From Pseudoalteromonas gelatinilytica (lineage in GTDB: Bacteria > Pseudomonadota > Gammaproteobacteria > Enterobacterales > Alteromonadaceae), in NCBI RefSeq assembly GCF_001641615.1, contig NZ_LRRU01000022.1, positions 186,001 through 250,000 on the forward strand: a DNA stretch of 64,000 nucleotides, in the 5' to 3' direction. The notes beneath the pieces are model-generated. The model worked only from the letters and a program-made list of their open reading frames with translations, was not told the DNA's origin and made no database searches. This document shows, piece by piece, positions 8,094 through 17,282 of this stretch (position 1 is the stretch's first letter; the number at the start of each line of letters is the position of its first letter). The position numbers were made by a program, and so were the translations under genes.

Positions 8094-8684
8094 CTATTCG
8101 TATTCACTGATTATCTCAGCTTTTCTAAAGCAATCATTGCTATGGTCATTGACCATACCGCAGGCTTGCATATGCGCATACACAGTCGTTGGGCCTAAAA
8201 ATTTAAAGCCACGCTTTTTTAAATCTTTGGCAAATGCTGTTGAGGCTTCAGTAATAGCCGGATAGTCTGCTAATTTATCGAGGTCGTTTACCAGTGGCTT
8301 GCCACCCACAAACTGCCATTGGTAGTTTGAGAAACTGCCAAACTCCTTTTGAATTTCAATAAAACGCTGCGCGTTATTGATAGTGGCAGCGATTTTAGCG
8401 CGATTACGAATAATGCCTTCAAACTGCATTAACCGTTCGACGTCGTCTTCGGTCATTTTGGCAACTTCTTCAACAACAAAGTTTTTGAAGGCACTTCGAT
8501 AGCCATCACGCTTTTTAAGTATGGTATACCAACTCAGTCCCGCTTGTGCTGACTCTAAGGTTATAAACTCAAATAAGCGGTGATCATCATATAATGGCAC
8601 CCCCCATTCTTGGTCATGATAGGCCACATAATCTTCTTTGCTGGTATCGAGCCATGGGCAACGACAATGGTGTTCTTTTTGCAT
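8094..8684 (-). CDS. tag: DNA-3-methyladenine glycosylase I
   Basis: Tag removes 3-methyladenine from alkylated DNA in base excision repair. The 196-residue protein has the family zinc-snap residues: Cys in the N-terminal CRCPWL, His in AYHDQEWGVPLYDD, and His and Cys in the C-terminal VNDHSNDCF. The catalytic-pocket stretch is FITLESAQAGLSWYTIL. Full length is normal. It lies on the minus strand between flrA and flrB and diverges from flrB, so it has its own promoter in the 128-base gap that also holds the flrB sigma-54 element. No functional link to flagella is known, and the position is unusual. Confidence 0.95.
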   Translation of the reverse strand: MQKEHHCRCPWLDTSKEDYVAYHDQEWGVPLYDDHRLFEFITLESAQAGLSWYTILKKRDGYRSAFKNFVVEEVAKMTEDDVERLMQFEGIIRNRAKIAATINNAQRFIEIQKEFGSFSNYQWQFVGGKPLVNDLDKLADYPAITEASTAFAKDLKKRGFKFLGPTTVYAHMQACGMVNDHSNDCFRKAEIISEYE

Positions 8685-8760
8685 TATTCCCTCGCGATTG
8701 TCATTTTTTTGTCAGTGTTGTTTTTGTCTTTAATCTATTGAAATAAAACAAAAATAAATT

Positions 8761-8776
8761 TGGTACGGATTGTGCA
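8761..8776 (+). promoter_or_regulatory. Sigma-54 (-24/-12) promoter of flrBC
   Basis: TGGTACGGATTGTGCA has GG and GC exactly 10 bases apart and matches the TGGCAC-N5-TTGCW consensus well. The flrB ATG is 36 bases downstream. This fits class II control by FlrA. Confidence 0.75.
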
Positions 8777-8812
8777 TTTGACTAGGTAGACACGATTTTT
8801 TGAGTATCGATT

Positions 8813-9925
8813 ATGGCCTTAGCAAATGTCCTAAAACCACAATTTATCACAGCCAAACAATATAACCCATGCTTACAGCAAGAAGAGTATGTGGGTGAAT
8901 TGAGTGAGCTGCGCCAACAAGCCAGTTGGTTAGGCCACTTGGTTGATACCATGCCTGCGGGTGTGGTGGTTTTAGATGGCCGAGGCATGATCGCAAAAGC
9001 CAATCAAATTGCCATTGATATGCTAGGTGAGCCGCTTGAAGGTGAAAAGTGGTTTAGCGTTATTCAACGTTCATTTCGACCAAAGCAAGACGATGGACAT
9101 GAAGTATCACTTAAAGATGGTCGATTAATTAAGCTTGATATTACTGCGCTTGCTCCAGAGCCTGGGCAGTTAATTCTAATGACAGATTTAACTGAAACCA
9201 GACGCTTACAAAAGCGAGTTGCACATATGCAGCGCTTAAGTGCGCTTGGCAAAATGGTTGCTTCGCTTGCTCATCAGGTCAGAACACCGTTATCAGCTGC
9301 CATGCTTTATGCCGCAAATTTAGGCTCAAAGCGATTGCCAGAAAGCTCGCGTGGTAACTTTCATACAAAATTAATGTCGCGTTTAAAAGATTTAGAAACC
9401 CAAGTGAACGATATGCTGTTATTTGCCAAAAGTGGTGAGCAACAAGTAGTCGAAAGCGTTTCAATGCAACAGTTACTTAATGAAGTAAAAGCCGGTGCTG
9501 ATGCGATGGTTGCGCAAAATAACAGTGAGCTAAGCGTGAACTTACCAGAGCCAGATATTGAAATTGTGGGTAATAAAACAGCTCTGGCGAGTGCTATTCA
9601 AAACCTGATCCACAACAGTATTCAAATTATTGGCTCTGAGGCTGTGGTAACCCTGAGTGCTGAACGTGACGAAACTAGCGAAAACTGTGTTCGCATTAGT
9701 GTCAGTGATAATGGCCCAGGTGTTGATTTACGCCATGCCAACAAATTATTCGAACCTTTTTATACTACCAAAAGCCAAGGCACGGGGCTTGGACTTGCTG
9801 TTGTAAATTCAGTCGCCAATGCGCACCAAGGACGGGTTGAAGTAACTAATAATGCTCATGGGGGAGCATGTTTTAGTTTGATCTTGCCAATTAGTGCAGA
9901 ACCAATGTCAGCGGAGGCAAAATGA
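8813..9925 (+). CDS. flrB: Flagellar sensor histidine kinase FlrB
   Basis: FlrB phosphorylates FlrC to activate class III flagellar genes. The 370-residue protein has no membrane segment. A PAS-like region lies near residues 42-85 (LVDTMPAGVVVLDGRGMIAKAN). The phospho-acceptor His is near residue 154 in ASLAHQVRTPLSAAML. The ATPase domain has the N box AIQNLIHNSIQII, G1 SDNGPGVD, the F box FEPFYTTK and G2 GTGLGLAVV. It overlaps flrC by 4 bases (ATGA), so the pair is translationally coupled. The signal it reads in related species is an assembly state, not an external ligand. Confidence 0.92.
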   Translation: MALANVLKPQFITAKQYNPCLQQEEYVGELSELRQQASWLGHLVDTMPAGVVVLDGRGMIAKANQIAIDMLGEPLEGEKWFSVIQRSFRPKQDDGHEVSLKDGRLIKLDITALAPEPGQLILMTDLTETRRLQKRVAHMQRLSALGKMVASLAHQVRTPLSAAMLYAANLGSKRLPESSRGNFHTKLMSRLKDLETQVNDMLLFAKSGEQQVVESVSMQQLLNEVKAGADAMVAQNNSELSVNLPEPDIEIVGNKTALASAIQNLIHNSIQIIGSEAVVTLSAERDETSENCVRISVSDNGPGVDLRHANKLFEPFYTTKSQGTGLGLAVVNSVANAHQGRVEVTNNAHGGACFSLILPISAEPMSAEAK

Positions 9926-11325
9926 ATACTAACTCTATTTTAGTCGTTGAAGACGACGCAGGCTTACGAGAAGCACTGATCGATACCCTTGAAATGTCGG
10001 GTATTGATTGCGTTGCTGCAGATAGCGCTGAACAAGCGATGATCTTACTTAAGCAAAATAGCTATTCATTGGTTGTTAGCGACGTGCAAATGGGCGCAAT
10101 GAGCGGCCTTGACCTGTTACGAAGCATTAAACTTAATTATCCTGAGCTGCCAGTATTAATGATGACAGCCTATGCCACCATTGATGATGCTGTAGAGGCA
10201 ATGCGTTTAGGCGCGATTGATTACATGGCAAAACCGTTTGCCCCAGAAGTGCTTCTTAACATGGTGAGTCGTTATTTGCCTGAAAAGGAAAAAGAAACCG
10301 ATGGCCCAATTGTTGCCGATCCATCGAGCATTAAGTTATTAGAACTTGCCAGTAAAGTAGCGCGCTCAGATGCCAGTGTTATGGTGCTTGGCCCAAGTGG
10401 GTCAGGTAAAGAAGTGTTGGCTCGTTTTATCCACGATAAATCAAACCGTAGCGATGCCCCCTTTGTGGCTATTAACTGTGCTGCTATTCCTGAAAATATG
10501 CTTGAAGCAACTTTATTCGGTTACGAAAAAGGGGCGTTTACTGGCGCTATTCAAGCCTGTCCTGGTAAATTTGAGCAAGCTCAAGGTGGTACCATCTTAC
10601 TTGATGAAATTACGGAGATGGATTTAGGCTTACAAGCTAAATTACTGCGTGTACTGCAAGAGCGCGAAGTAGAACGTTTAGGTGGCCGTAAAACCATAGA
10701 GCTTGATGTACGCGTACTGGCTACAAGTAACCGCGACTTAAAAGAAGCGGTGAGCGAGAATCTGTTCAGAGAAGATTTATATTATCGCTTAAATGTGTTC
10801 CCGCTAATGTGGAAACCATTAGCAGAGCGTCCGGGTGATATTATTGTATTGGCCGAGCATTTAATTGAGCGCCATTGCCTGAAAAGTAAAGAGCCTATTG
10901 CGCTATTAACCGAAGGAGCTAAGCAAAAGCTGCTAGCGCATGCTTGGCCGGGTAATGTGCGCGAGCTTGATAATGTTATTCAACGTGCGTTGATATTATG
11001 TGATGGTAACAGTATTCATCAAGATGATGTCTTTATTGAAGAATTACTCACGGTGGATATAAAACCAGTCGCTACGCCACCACACAATGCACCGGCTTAT
11101 CAAGAACAGCCTGTTGACGTTAATCTAGATACTGTGCCACAAATGAGTGAGCAGGGTAACTACAAAGACGAGCTTAAAGACAAAGAGCATCGTATTATTT
11201 TAGAAACCTTAGCGCGCTGTAATGGTAAGCGTAAAGAGGTTGCAGAAACCTTAGGTATTAGTCCGCGCACGTTACGTTATAAATTGGCGCAAATGCGTGA
11301 CTTGGGTATTGCCTTACCTGCATAA
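9922..11325 (+). CDS. flrC: Sigma-54 dependent response regulator FlrC
   Basis: FlrC is the phosphorylation-controlled activator of hook, basal body and filament genes. The 467-residue protein has a receiver domain (VVEDDAGL, acceptor Asp about residue 54 in VVSDVQMG, Lys in YMAKPF). Its AAA+ domain has Walker A GPSGSGKE near residue 156, the contact loop GAFTGA and Walker B LLDEITEM. A C-terminal Fis-type helix-turn-helix (RKEVAETLGISPRTLRYKL) follows. Unlike FlrA, its receiver keeps the phospho-acceptor. It is followed by a clear terminator. Confidence 0.94.
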   Translation: MNTNSILVVEDDAGLREALIDTLEMSGIDCVAADSAEQAMILLKQNSYSLVVSDVQMGAMSGLDLLRSIKLNYPELPVLMMTAYATIDDAVEAMRLGAIDYMAKPFAPEVLLNMVSRYLPEKEKETDGPIVADPSSIKLLELASKVARSDASVMVLGPSGSGKEVLARFIHDKSNRSDAPFVAINCAAIPENMLEATLFGYEKGAFTGAIQACPGKFEQAQGGTILLDEITEMDLGLQAKLLRVLQEREVERLGGRKTIELDVRVLATSNRDLKEAVSENLFREDLYYRLNVFPLMWKPLAERPGDIIVLAEHLIERHCLKSKEPIALLTEGAKQKLLAHAWPGNVRELDNVIQRALILCDGNSIHQDDVFIEELLTVDIKPVATPPHNAPAYQEQPVDVNLDTVPQMSEQGNYKDELKDKEHRIILETLARCNGKRKEVAETLGISPRTLRYKLAQMRDLGIALPA

Positions 11326-11349
11326 ACTCCCACCAAAAAGTTAGTTTAG

Positions 11350-11376
11350 CAAGCTCACATTTTTGTGAGCTTGTTT
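11350..11376 (+). terminator. Intrinsic terminator of flrBC
   Basis: CAAGCTCACA (11350-11359) and TGTGAGCTTG (11364-11373) form a perfect 10-bp stem with a TTTT loop, followed by TTT. It isolates flrBC from the fliE operon. Confidence 0.75.
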
Positions 11377-11440
11377 GCTGTCAAAACTCTGACAAACAAA
11401 ATAAACACGTTAAATTATTGATATATATTGATTTATTTTG

Positions 11441-11456
11441 TGGCATGATTTGTGCT
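11441..11456 (+). promoter_or_regulatory. Sigma-54 (-24/-12) promoter of the fliE operon
   Basis: TGGCATGATTTGTGCT has GG and GC exactly 10 bases apart and five of six bases of the TGGCAC block. It lies 40 bases before the fliE ATG and after the flrC terminator, so it should drive fliEFGHIJ. Confidence 0.8.
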
Positions 11457-11495
11457 TTATCAGTGCATAAGTAAACTGCATTGTCAGAGAGTATT

Positions 11496-11828
11496 ATGAA
11501 AGTTCAAAACAGCGCATTATTTCAAGAAATGCAATCTATGGCCTTAGAAGCAGGTCGTAGTAACTCAATTAATAATTTACCAACACAAACTCAGCCAACA
11601 TCATCGGCACAGTTTGGTGATTTACTTACCAATGCACTTGATACAGTGAATGGCTTACAACAAGAAGCAAAACAAAAAGTAACGGCAATGGAAATGGGCG
11701 ACCGCAGTGTTTCTCTTGCTGACGTTATGATTGCTTCGCAAAAGTCATCAGTCGCTTTTGAAGCAACGGTACAGGTTCGAAATAAGCTTGTTGAAGCTTA
11801 TAAAGAAATCATGAACATGCCTGTTTAA
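11496..11828 (+). CDS. fliE: Flagellar hook-basal body protein FliE
   Basis: FliE joins the MS ring to the proximal rod. The 110-residue protein has the family's C-terminal part: FGDLLTNALDTVNGLQQEAKQK, then LADVMIASQKSSVAFEATVQVRNKLVEAYKEIMNMPV. I start at the ATG at 11496, preceded by AGAGAG; an in-frame TTG at 11481 would add 5 residues but lacks a good site. It is the first gene of the sigma-54 driven fliE operon. Confidence 0.93.
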   Translation: MKVQNSALFQEMQSMALEAGRSNSINNLPTQTQPTSSAQFGDLLTNALDTVNGLQQEAKQKVTAMEMGDRSVSLADVMIASQKSSVAFEATVQVRNKLVEAYKEIMNMPV

Positions 11829-11848
11829 CTAGGTAGTGGAGAATTATT

Positions 11849-13564
11849 GTGGCGCAATCTAATCAATCAACTGATCTAGCCTTAGCCGGCGGTGGTATCG
11901 ATTCAAACGATACCGATGATCATCAAGAGCAAAAGTCAGGCTACTTAAGTGCCTTAAACGGTGTAGACGTTTTACGCCAGGTTACTTTAGTGATTGCTTT
12001 GGCAATCTGTTTGGCTATCGCAATTTTTATTATTATTTGGGCTCGTCAGCCAGATATGCGTCCGCTTGGTAAAATGCCAACGGAAGAGCTTATTCAAACG
12101 CTGGACTTTTTAGACGCTCAAAAGATTGATTACGAACTTGATGGTAATGTCATCTCTGTTGAAGAAGGTGAATACCAAAACATTAAATTATTGATGGCTC
12201 GTGAAGGCCTTGAGCAAGCGCCAAGCTCAGGTACTGACATCATCATGCAAGATATGGGTTTTGGTGTAAGCCAACGCCTTGAACGTGAACGTTTAAAACA
12301 TGGTCGTGAGCAACAGCTTGCGCGTACCATCGAAGAGCTAAAAAATGTTACTCGCGCCAAAGTACTTTTAGCTATTCCAAAAGAAAACGTCTTTGCTCGC
12401 CGTGAAAAGCAACCTTCAGCAACTGTTGTATTGACCTTAAAACGTGGTCGTACACTTGATGGTGAAGAAATTGACTCAGTGGTTGATATTGTTGCATCAG
12501 CGGTGCAAGGCCTATCGCCAGAGCGCGTTACTGTGACTGATCAAAATGGTCGCTTACTTAACTCAGGTTCACAAAATTCACTTGCTGCTCGCTCTCGCAA
12601 AGAATATGAAATTGAGCGTAAACGTGAAGAAGAATACTTAAATAAAATCGACAGCATCCTTATTCCTGTTGTGGGCTTAGGTAACTATACAGCGCAAGTT
12701 GATTTAAATATGGATTTTAGCGCCGTAGAAGAAACACAAAAACGTTATAACCCAGACCTACCTGCTGTGCGCAGTGAAACGACATTCGAAGAAAATAACA
12801 TTGGTGGTCTTGCTGTGGGTATTCCAGGAGCACTCACAAATCAGCCGCCAGTAAATTCTAATATTCCTGAAATTGCAGGCCAAGGCAGTGCGGGTTCAGC
12901 AACAAATCCTAGTCGTTCGCATAAAGAAGCAACACGCAACTACGAGCTAGATACAACAATCTCACATAAACGTCAGCAAACAGGGGTTATTCGTCGCATC
13001 AGTGTGTCAGTTGCCGTTGATTATGTACCACAAGTAGGTGAAAACGGTGAAACGACCATGGTTCCTCGCTCTGTTGAAGCATTGTCAAATATCCGTCGTT
13101 TACTACAAGGTGGTGTAGGCTTTGACATGCAACGTGGTGATGCACTTGAAGTTGTCACAGTGCCATTTGTTCGCGAAGACACAGAAATGGCAGCCGAAGT
13201 GCCGCTTTGGGAACAAGATTGGTTCATGAAGATGCTACGCTTAGCATTAGGTGCACTGGTTATCATCGTACTGATTGTATTCGTAGTAAGACCAATGCTG
13301 AAACGTCTAATCTACCCAGACGATACACTTGAAGATTATGATGAAGATGCATTAAGTGCAGGTGTAGATATTGGTGATAGTACGCTAGATATGCTAAATA
13401 AAGAATTTGACTCTGCTGCTGTAGGATTCTCAAGTGATGGTACACTACAGCTGCCAGACTTACATGGCGATGAAGATTTACTCAAAGCAGTTCGAGCATT
13501 GGTTGCAAATGAACCAGAACTGTCTTCTCAAGTAGTGAAAGCGTGGTTAACAGAAGATGACTGA
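11849..13564 (+). CDS. fliF: Flagellar MS-ring protein FliF
   Basis: FliF forms the membrane-embedded MS ring on which the flagellum is built. The 571-residue protein has two membrane segments, one near residues 44-66 (VTLVIALAICLAIAIFIIIWA) and one near 463-482 (LGALVIIVLIVFVVRPML). The ring-building periplasmic region between them includes ARTIEELKNVTRAKVLLAIPKENVF. The C-terminal tail, which binds FliG, is acidic and ends VVKAWLTEDD. The start is GTG with GGTAGTGGAG upstream. Its end overlaps fliG by 8 bases. Confidence 0.96.
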   Translation: MAQSNQSTDLALAGGGIDSNDTDDHQEQKSGYLSALNGVDVLRQVTLVIALAICLAIAIFIIIWARQPDMRPLGKMPTEELIQTLDFLDAQKIDYELDGNVISVEEGEYQNIKLLMAREGLEQAPSSGTDIIMQDMGFGVSQRLERERLKHGREQQLARTIEELKNVTRAKVLLAIPKENVFARREKQPSATVVLTLKRGRTLDGEEIDSVVDIVASAVQGLSPERVTVTDQNGRLLNSGSQNSLAARSRKEYEIERKREEEYLNKIDSILIPVVGLGNYTAQVDLNMDFSAVEETQKRYNPDLPAVRSETTFEENNIGGLAVGIPGALTNQPPVNSNIPEIAGQGSAGSATNPSRSHKEATRNYELDTTISHKRQQTGVIRRISVSVAVDYVPQVGENGETTMVPRSVEALSNIRRLLQGGVGFDMQRGDALEVVTVPFVREDTEMAAEVPLWEQDWFMKMLRLALGALVIIVLIVFVVRPMLKRLIYPDDTLEDYDEDALSAGVDIGDSTLDMLNKEFDSAAVGFSSDGTLQLPDLHGDEDLLKAVRALVANEPELSSQVVKAWLTEDD

Positions 13565-14597
13565 TCAAGAACAAAAACAACTACCACCGGCGTTTGATGT
13601 TGATAAATTAGACGGTGTTGATAAGGCGGCAATCTTATTGCTGAGCTTATCAGAAGAAGATGCTGCGCAAATCCTTAAACACTTAGAGCCAAAGCAAGTG
13701 CAAAAAGTGGGTATGGCAATGGCTGCGCTAGATGATTTATCGCAAGCGAAAATTAGCGCAGTACATAATTTGTTTATTGAGCAAATTCAAAGCTTCAGTA
13801 CCATTGGTTTCCAATCTGAAGACTTTATCAAAAAAGCGCTTACTGCAGCTCTTGGTGAAGATAAGGCTGCCAGCCTTATCGACCAAATTGTTATGGGTTC
13901 AGGAGCGAAAGGTCTTGATTCATTGAAGTGGATGGACTCAAAACAAGTAGCGAATATTATTCGTAATGAGCACCCGCAGATTCAAACCATTGTTTTATCC
14001 TATTTAGAACCTGAGCAATCAGCTGAAATCTTGTCGCAATTCCCAGAAAAAGTGCGCTTAGATTTAACCATGCGTATTGCTAACCTTGAAGAAGTTCAAC
14101 CTGCAGCATTGCAAGAGCTGAACGAAATCATGGAGAAACAGTTCGCAGGCCAAGCAGGTGCGCAAGCTGCGAAAATGGGCGGCTTAAAAGCGGCTGCTGA
14201 TATCATGAACTACCTAGATACCAATATCGAAGGTCAGTTAATGGATTCAATCCGTGAACACGATGAAGAAATGTCGCAGCAAATCCAAGACCTTATGTTT
14301 GTATTTGAGAACTTAATGGACGTTGAAGACCGTGGTATCCAAGCGATCCTGCGCGAAGTACAGCAAGATGTACTGATGAAAGCAATCAAAGGTACAGATG
14401 AAGCCCTGAAAGAGAAAATCTTGGGTAATATGTCGAAACGTGCCGCAGAGTTACTTGCTGATGATTTAGAGGCGATGGGCCCTGTTCGTATTAGTGAAGT
14501 AGAAGCAGCACAAAAAGAAATTCTTTCAACGGCACGTCGTTTAGCTGACTCAGGCGAAATTATGCTTGGTGGCGGTGGTGGTGAGGAGTTCCTGTAA
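13557..14597 (+). CDS. fliG: Flagellar motor switch protein FliG
   Basis: FliG is the rotor protein that touches the stator and generates torque. The 346-residue protein has the N-terminal FliF-binding part (LDGVDKAAILLLSLSEEDAAQILKHL), the middle domain with an EHPQ motif (NIIRNEHPQIQTIVLSYL), and the C-terminal torque helix with charged residues (IREVQQ-like LREVQQDVLMKAIKGTDEALKEKI). It ends in a Gly-rich tail before the final EEFL. It overlaps fliF by 8 bases, which suggests coupled translation. Confidence 0.96.
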   Translation: MTDQEQKQLPPAFDVDKLDGVDKAAILLLSLSEEDAAQILKHLEPKQVQKVGMAMAALDDLSQAKISAVHNLFIEQIQSFSTIGFQSEDFIKKALTAALGEDKAASLIDQIVMGSGAKGLDSLKWMDSKQVANIIRNEHPQIQTIVLSYLEPEQSAEILSQFPEKVRLDLTMRIANLEEVQPAALQELNEIMEKQFAGQAGAQAAKMGGLKAAADIMNYLDTNIEGQLMDSIREHDEEMSQQIQDLMFVFENLMDVEDRGIQAILREVQQDVLMKAIKGTDEALKEKILGNMSKRAAELLADDLEAMGPVRISEVEAAQKEILSTARRLADSGEIMLGGGGGEEFL

Positions 14598-14600
14598 ACC

Positions 14601-15419
14601 ATGACTAAGCCTTCGTTTCATACCGGACGTCCTGTGCATGCCAGTGAAGCAGTCGATGAATTACTGGAAAACTGGCCGATTCCTGATGTTGCACAAGATA
14701 CCCGAAAACTGGCAGGGCGCTCTACAGCGTATGGCACGCCTTTAGCTGACTTATACCGCAAAGAGCAGCAAAAACAGCAGGTTGAAGAACAACCTGAAGA
14801 GCCTGAGATCCCAGCTTTAACCATGGCAGAGCTTGAACGAATTCGTCAAGATGCCTTCGAAGAAGGGTTAAAGCAAGGCCATGAACAAGGCTACATTGAT
14901 GGCTTTGAAAAGGGCGCACATGAAGGTAAAGAAGCGGGCTTTAAAGAAGGCGTTGAACTTGGTAAAGAACAAGGCCAAGAAGAAATCAAGCCAATTTTAG
15001 AAGAGCAACTAACCACGTTAAGAAGCTTACTTGATAGCTTATCTCAGCCATTATCAAAAGTTGATGAAAGTGCAGAGAAGCAGTTAGTGCAGTTAGCAGT
15101 GATGCTGACAGAGGTCTTAGTTTACCAAGAAATTAAAACCTCCCCAGAGATTATTTTGCATGCATTAAAGCAAGCCATTGACGCATTAGGTGAAGAGCAA
15201 GCGAAAGTACGTATTCACTTACATCCTGATGACATCGCTTTAATTACCGAAAGTTATGGCGAACAAACCATTGCAGATAACCATTGGCAGTTAGTGGCTG
15301 AGCCAACCTTAGAGCGTGGTGGTTGTGAAATTAAAACCCCGCAATCATCGCTCGATATGACAATAAAAACCCGCGTCAAAGAAACGTTGGAAAACTTTTT
15401 GCATAGTAGTGGTATCTAA
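14601..15419 (+). CDS. fliH: Flagellar assembly protein FliH
   Basis: FliH is the peripheral stalk and inhibitor of the FliI export ATPase. The 272-residue protein has the typical central Gly-x-x-x-Gly run, from GLKQGHEQGYIDGFEKGAHE through KEGVELGKEQG, near residues 92-128. A C-terminal globular part (EKQLVQLAVMLTEVLVYQEIKTSPEIILHALKQAI) follows. It starts 3 bases after the fliG stop and is followed by fliI, its partner. Confidence 0.94.
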   Translation: MTKPSFHTGRPVHASEAVDELLENWPIPDVAQDTRKLAGRSTAYGTPLADLYRKEQQKQQVEEQPEEPEIPALTMAELERIRQDAFEEGLKQGHEQGYIDGFEKGAHEGKEAGFKEGVELGKEQGQEEIKPILEEQLTTLRSLLDSLSQPLSKVDESAEKQLVQLAVMLTEVLVYQEIKTSPEIILHALKQAIDALGEEQAKVRIHLHPDDIALITESYGEQTIADNHWQLVAEPTLERGGCEIKTPQSSLDMTIKTRVKETLENFLHSSGI

Positions 15420-15436
15420 CACTTTTTAGGCTCATC

Positions 15437-16771
15437 ATGAGTGCTCAATCAATGACTCTTAGCGAACGCTTACAGCGCTATGAAAAACATATCAAGGCTC
15501 CTAAACCGGCTGTTGCCGGTATTCTGACGCGTGTTGTCGGTTTAACACTGGAAGCAAAAGGTCTTAGAGCGCCCGTTGGCAGTCAATGTAAAATTGAGAC
15601 GATAAACGGCTTTGTTGATGCTGAAGTTGTGGGGTTTAACGACCAAACACTTTATTTAATGCCAAATGATCACATCTCTGGCGTACTGCCTGGTGCGCGA
15701 GTTATCCCAAAAGTAAACGAAACCGGGTTGCCGGTTGGCATGAGCTTACTTGGCCGAGTGGTGGATGGTCTTGGTCGCCCACTTGATGGCTTAGGTGCTA
15801 TTAATGCTGAGCATTACCTAAAGTTTGCGCAAAACCCAATTAACCCGCTGGCAAGACGTCCAATTAGTCAGCCTATGGACGTGGGTGTACGAGCCATCAA
15901 TTCTGTTATTACCGTAGGTCAAGGCCAGCGTATGGGTCTGTTTGCAGGCTCTGGTGTCGGTAAGTCAGTGTTACTGGGGATGATGACCCGCGGATCTGAA
16001 GCGGATGTGATCGTGGTAGGGCTTGTGGGTGAGCGTGGCCGTGAGGTAAAAGAATTCATTGAAGAAATCCTTGGCGTTGAAGGTCGTAAGCGCTCAGTGG
16101 TGGTTGCAGCTCCTGCCGATGCTTCGCCATTAATGCGTTTAAAAGGCTGTGAAAGTGCAGTGACGATTGCGGAATACTTCCGCGATCAAGGCCTTAACGT
16201 GTTGTTATTACTTGACTCTGTTACCCGTTATGCCATGGCACAACGTGAAATCGCCTTAGCGGTTGGCGAGCCTCCGGCAACCAAAGGTTACCCGCCTTCA
16301 GTATTTGCTAAATTGCCTGCGCTGGTGGAGCGTGCTGGTAATGGTGGTGAAGGGCAAGGTGCCATTACAGCGTTCTTCACTGTACTTAGTGAGGGCGATG
16401 ATATGCAAGACCCAATCGCTGACTCGGCCCGCGCTATTTTAGATGGTCACATTGTTTTATCTCGAGATTTAGCCGACAGTGGTCATTATCCAGCCATTGA
16501 TATCGAAAAATCGATTTCTCGTGTTATGCCACAGGTTGTTTCAGAAGCGCATATGCAACAAGCCCGAGTGCTTAAGCAAGTGTATTCAATGTATCAACAG
16601 AACAAAGACATGATCACGTTAGGGGCCTATCAAAAAGGCACCGACCCTATGCTCGACCAAGCAATCAATATGATGCCGCGAGTCAATCAATTCCTTCAGC
16701 AAGGCATGAAAGACGTTATTAGTTATGATGATGGTCTGCAAGGTCTTGCGCAGTTATTAGGACAAGGCTAA
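15437..16771 (+). CDS. fliI: Flagellum-specific ATPase FliI
   Basis: FliI is the hexameric ATPase of the flagellar type III export apparatus. The 444-residue protein is related to the F1 beta subunit. It has Walker A GLFAGSGVGKSVLLG near residue 172, a catalytic Glu in VGLVGERGREVKEFIE, and Walker B LNVLLLLDSVTRYAMAQRE. The length is normal. It overlaps fliJ by one base. Confidence 0.96.
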   Translation: MSAQSMTLSERLQRYEKHIKAPKPAVAGILTRVVGLTLEAKGLRAPVGSQCKIETINGFVDAEVVGFNDQTLYLMPNDHISGVLPGARVIPKVNETGLPVGMSLLGRVVDGLGRPLDGLGAINAEHYLKFAQNPINPLARRPISQPMDVGVRAINSVITVGQGQRMGLFAGSGVGKSVLLGMMTRGSEADVIVVGLVGERGREVKEFIEEILGVEGRKRSVVVAAPADASPLMRLKGCESAVTIAEYFRDQGLNVLLLLDSVTRYAMAQREIALAVGEPPATKGYPPSVFAKLPALVERAGNGGEGQGAITAFFTVLSEGDDMQDPIADSARAILDGHIVLSRDLADSGHYPAIDIEKSISRVMPQVVSEAHMQQARVLKQVYSMYQQNKDMITLGAYQKGTDPMLDQAINMMPRVNQFLQQGMKDVISYDDGLQGLAQLLGQG

Positions 16772-17226
16772 TGGCTAAAAGTAAACTTGATTTATTGTTA
16801 AAACTTGAGAGCGATAAAGAAGAATCATTACGTATGGATTACTTAAAAGCGCAGCAGCACTTACAAAGTAATCAACAAAAACTGCAAGGGTTGAATAACT
16901 TTCGCATGGAGTATTCTCAGCAGTTACATTTGAAAGGGCGTTCTGGTTTGTCTAGTGCCGGGTTTAGTCAATATCATGCGTTTATCGCGAAAATTGAAGA
17001 AGCCATACGCCAGCAAGCAAGTACTGTGAATACTGCAAAACAAGTAGTCACTCAGCGAAAAGCCTTGTGGTTAAAACAGCAAGTTAAAGCAAAAGCAGTG
17101 GCGAAGTTGATTGAAAAGCAAGCTGAAAAGCAAGCGATGCTGGTGGCGAAAGCAGAGCAAAAAATGTTAGACGAATTTGCTTCAAATCAGTTTTATCAGC
17201 GTCAGCTTAAAAACGCACTTCTCTAA
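16771..17226 (+). CDS. fliJ: Flagellar export protein FliJ
   Basis: FliJ is the central stalk and chaperone-escort factor of the export ATPase. The 151-residue protein is rich in Lys, Gln and Glu and is almost entirely predicted helix, as expected for the FliJ coiled coil (KLDLLLKLESDKEESLRMDYLKAQQHLQSN). Sequence identity is low across the family, so the call rests mainly on size, helix pattern and position after fliI. Confidence 0.9.
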   Translation: MAKSKLDLLLKLESDKEESLRMDYLKAQQHLQSNQQKLQGLNNFRMEYSQQLHLKGRSGLSSAGFSQYHAFIAKIEEAIRQQASTVNTAKQVVTQRKALWLKQQVKAKAVAKLIEKQAEKQAMLVAKAEQKMLDEFASNQFYQRQLKNALL

Positions 17227-17282
17227 AATTCTAACCTTTTTAGGCATGTTAATTGCATTTACTTAATCAGAAGCATTAATTT

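Noticed and set aside
14234..14602. Open frame of 122 codons on the minus strand opposite fliG
   Set aside because: Ser/Arg/Ile-rich product of the kind expected from the antisense of a coding region; no ribosome site, no family resemblance, full overlap with fliG.
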